From an uncultured Litoreibacter sp. (GTDB lineage: Bacteria; Pseudomonadota; Alphaproteobacteria; Rhodobacterales; Rhodobacteraceae): 64,000 nucleotides of DNA. The stretch spans positions 806,001 through 870,000 of the forward strand of contig CANNGL010000001.1 of NCBI GenBank assembly GCA_947504205.1, written 5' to 3'. The position numbers and the translations under genes are program-made. Every line of letters begins with the position of its first letter. Positions within the stretch are counted from its first letter, which is position 1. Below the pieces are notes generated by a model. It was not told where the DNA came from. It saw only the letters and a program-made list of their open reading frames with translations, and ran no database searches. Positions 62,248 through 64,000 of this stretch are shown in pieces.

Positions 62248-63615
62248 TTACATCAATTTGCGGCGGCGTGTCACGTGAATATCGAGATCCGTGACTTTCT
62301 TTCTCAACGTATTGCGGTTTATGCCGAGCAGATCGGCACATTTCGCCTGATTGCCACCGGTCGCTTCCAGAGCAATTTCTATAAGGGGCAGCTCTATTTC
62401 ACGCAGCACGCGCTGATAGAGACCCGGGGGCGGCAGCACACCACCATGCAGGTCGAAATAGCGTCGCAGATGCTTGGCAACGGATGCGGACAGCTTTTCA
62501 GTGTCCCCACCTCCCATCAAAGGCTCTATCTCAGGCTGATTGCCCAGAACCTGTTCGACATCGGGGCGACCGATTTCCTCTTCGGGGGCCGTGACGATCA
62601 ACCGGCGAATGGTGTTTTCAAGCTGGCGGACATTGCCCGGCCAGCTATAGGCGCGGATCATTTCCTGCGCATCTTTCGAGAACCGACGCATCGGCGCCCC
62701 TTCCCGTTCCGCGCGCAGCAGAAAATGGTCGGTCAAAAGCGAGATGTCTTCGACCCTTTCGCGCAGGGACGGCACAGCAATCGTCACACCAGACAGCCGG
62801 TAGAAAAGGTCCTGCCGGAACAGTCCACTTTCCATCTTCTCCATCAGGTCCTGTTGCGAGGTTGCCATGATGCGGGGGGCATCATCGGTGAAACTATCGA
62901 GCATCCGCACGATACGCGCCTGTGCGTCGTCATTGAGGTCGCTGACCTCATCAAACAGGATCGACCCACCCCGCGCGCGGCTGAGCATCGTCGCGGGTCC
63001 GTCTATATCGGCCAGATCGGAGGGGCTTGCCGTAACGAAAGGTAGGTTGCGCCGATCAGAAAAGTCATGGATTGCCTTCGCGATCAAGCTCTTCCCCGTT
63101 CCGCTTTCGCCATAGATCATCACTGTGAGGTCCGTGTTCATCACACGGGCCACCAGACGGTAAAGCGACTGCATTGCGGCAGTCCGCCCGACAAGTGGCA
63201 ACTCGTCGCCGCCATCCTGCTCGACCTCGCTTGGCGCAGGCGTGCGCACGCGCTTGCGGTCCAGTGCGCGCGACGCCCGTTTCATCAGGTCGGGCAGATC
63301 AAATGGCTTCGGCAGATAATCGTAGGCATCGGCTTCGGTCGCCTGAATGGCCGTCATGATTGTATTTTGCGCGGAGATGATAATGACCGGCAGATTGGGC
63401 CTGATCCCGGTGATCGTCGGCAGCGCTTCAAGGCCATTGCCATCAGGCATGACCACGTCGGAGATCACCAGATCGCCTTTGCCTTCATCCACCCACCGCA
63501 TGAGCGTCGTCAAAGATGAGGTGGCGTGCACTTTGCAGCCCGCGCGGGTCAAAGCCTGCGTCAGAACTGTTCGGATTGTGCGATCGTCATCGGCGACGAG
63601 GACTGTTCCGTCCAT
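62248..63615 (-). CDS. ntrC: Nitrogen regulator NtrC, without GAFTGA motif
   Basis: A 455-residue regulator: receiver ([14 protein letters not shown], acceptor Asp in [13 protein letters not shown]), AAA+ (Walker [16 protein letters not shown]; Walker [12 protein letters not shown]) and a Fis-type HTH ([25 protein letters not shown]). Between Walker A and B the GAFTGA loop is absent ([20 protein letters not shown]). Rhodobacter capsulatus NtrC likewise lacks it and works with sigma-70 RNA polymerase. It lies 18 bp after ntrB. Confidence 0.95.
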   Translation of the reverse strand: MDGTVLVADDDRTIRTVLTQALTRAGCKVHATSSLTTLMRWVDEGKGDLVISDVVMPDGNGLEALPTITGIRPNLPVIIISAQNTIMTAIQATEADAYDYLPKPFDLPDLMKRASRALDRKRVRTPAPSEVEQDGGDELPLVGRTAAMQSLYRLVARVMNTDLTVMIYGESGTGKSLIAKAIHDFSDRRNLPFVTASPSDLADIDGPATMLSRARGGSILFDEVSDLNDDAQARIVRMLDSFTDDAPRIMATSQQDLMEKMESGLFRQDLFYRLSGVTIAVPSLRERVEDISLLTDHFLLRAEREGAPMRRFSKDAQEMIRAYSWPGNVRQLENTIRRLIVTAPEEEIGRPDVEQVLGNQPEIEPLMGGGDTEKLSASVAKHLRRYFDLHGGVLPPPGLYQRVLREIELPLIEIALEATGGNQAKCADLLGINRNTLRKKVTDLDIHVTRRRKLM

Positions 63616-63633
63616 ATTAACCTCCGGATTGGG

Positions 63634-64000
63634 TCATTCCGCGTCCTCCTTCGAGGCCACGGGAAGAGAAATGCGAAACACTGTGCGCCCAGGTACGCTG
63701 TCGACAGCAATCCAGCCGTCATGTTCCGCGATGATTTTTGAAACGAGGGCCAGGCCGAGACCGGTGCCGTTCTCCTTGCCGGAGACAAACGGTTCGAACG
63801 CGTCGCTTTCGAGTTCTGGTGGCAGTCCCGGACCGTCATCTTGGATCTCGATCTGCAACGGCACAGCGCGGCGTGACCCGTCGGGGCGTTGCACTCTTAG
63901 AGACAGTTCATAAAATGTACGCACCTTGATGTTTCCACCTGACTTATCAGCAGCTTCTGCGGCGTTCTTCAGAAGGTTCTGGAACACTTGCAGCAACTGG
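63634..64000 (-). CDS. ntrB: Sensor kinase NtrB, C-terminal part (cut by window edge)
   Basis: The last 122 codons of a histidine kinase ATPase domain: LLQVFQNLLKNAAEAADKSGG (N box), IEIQDDGPGLPPELE (G1), NGTGLGLALVSKII (G2). Position before ntrC identifies it as ntrB. An internal ATG at 63996 is not the start; the frame is open to the edge. Confidence 0.92.
   Translation of the reverse strand, partial: QLLQVFQNLLKNAAEAADKSGGNIKVRTFYELSLRVQRPDGSRRAVPLQIEIQDDGPGLPPELESDAFEPFVSGKENGTGLGLALVSKIIAEHDGWIAVDSVPGRTVFRISLPVASKEDAE

Noticed and set aside
62233-63045. 270-codon plus-strand frame opposite ntrC
   Set aside because: Antisense shadow; ntrC motifs fully account for the sequence.

Overview
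The window looks like a chromosomal segment of a Rhodobacterales (Roseobacter-group) alphaproteobacterium. This rests on gene content and order: alaS-recA-sulfotransferase-cckA, the block ntrB-ntrC-ntrY-ntrX-trkA-trkH-hfq-hflX, an alphaproteobacterial SOS box (GTTC-N7-GTTC) at recA, a perfect CtrA box at cckA, and NtrC/NtrX proteins without the sigma-54 contact motif. No database search was run; assignments rest on recognised motifs and family architecture.

Layout. 1-3.1 kb: partial DUF2254 membrane protein, a dimethylglycine-dehydrogenase-type flavoenzyme and a DUF1330 gene. 3.1-15.5 kb: housekeeping and information genes (alaS, recA, sulfotransferase, cckA, an RsmB-type RNA methyltransferase, guaB, a YaiI-family gene, rlmE, ppx/gppA). 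15.5-24.2 kb: a one-carbon/corrinoid cluster (small 'virulence factor' protein, MetF-like reductase, methyltetrahydrofolate:corrinoid methyltransferase, ferredoxin-ASKHA corrinoid activator) interleaved with an XRE regulator and membrane proteins, then a SAM methyltransferase, an AraC regulator and a tRNA-Gly(CCC).

24.2-40.97 kb: a 16.7-kb integrated element inserted at the 3' end of that tRNA. It has a tyrosine integrase, paired TTGTTACCAA arm-type sites near both ends, an AlpA-like regulator, a Rep-like winged-helix gene with an iteron-like array just downstream, a chain of small genes coupled by ATGA overlaps, a ParB-like gene plus an inverted broken second copy, an HK97 portal, a fused protease-major capsid protein, a tape-measure protein, a Doc-type toxin with its antitoxin, and cargo at the left end (SRAP protein, a secreted VasI-like protein). 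I find no terminase, tail tube, baseplate or lysis genes. It is either a decayed prophage or a satellite-like island that keeps replication and capsid modules; this is the most unusual object in the window.

41-64 kb: chromosome resumes with a thioesterase, the Entner-Doudoroff/pentose-phosphate operon zwf-pgl-pgi with a LacI-type palindrome in front of zwf, a divergent radical SAM protein, an HNH endonuclease, an esterase and an AlkA-like glycosylase coupled to cobalamin genes (cobK, cbiD, then divergent cobA-cobB and an MFS transporter), and finally hflX, hfq, trkH, trkA and the nitrogen/envelope two-component genes ntrX, ntrY, ntrC and partial ntrB.

Themes: four of seven convergent chromosomal gene pairs share overlapping stop codons; two genes (hflX and the element's doc) have clear N-terminal coding sequence upstream of any ATG/GTG/TTG; two corrinoid-cluster proteins end in similar arginine-rich tails.
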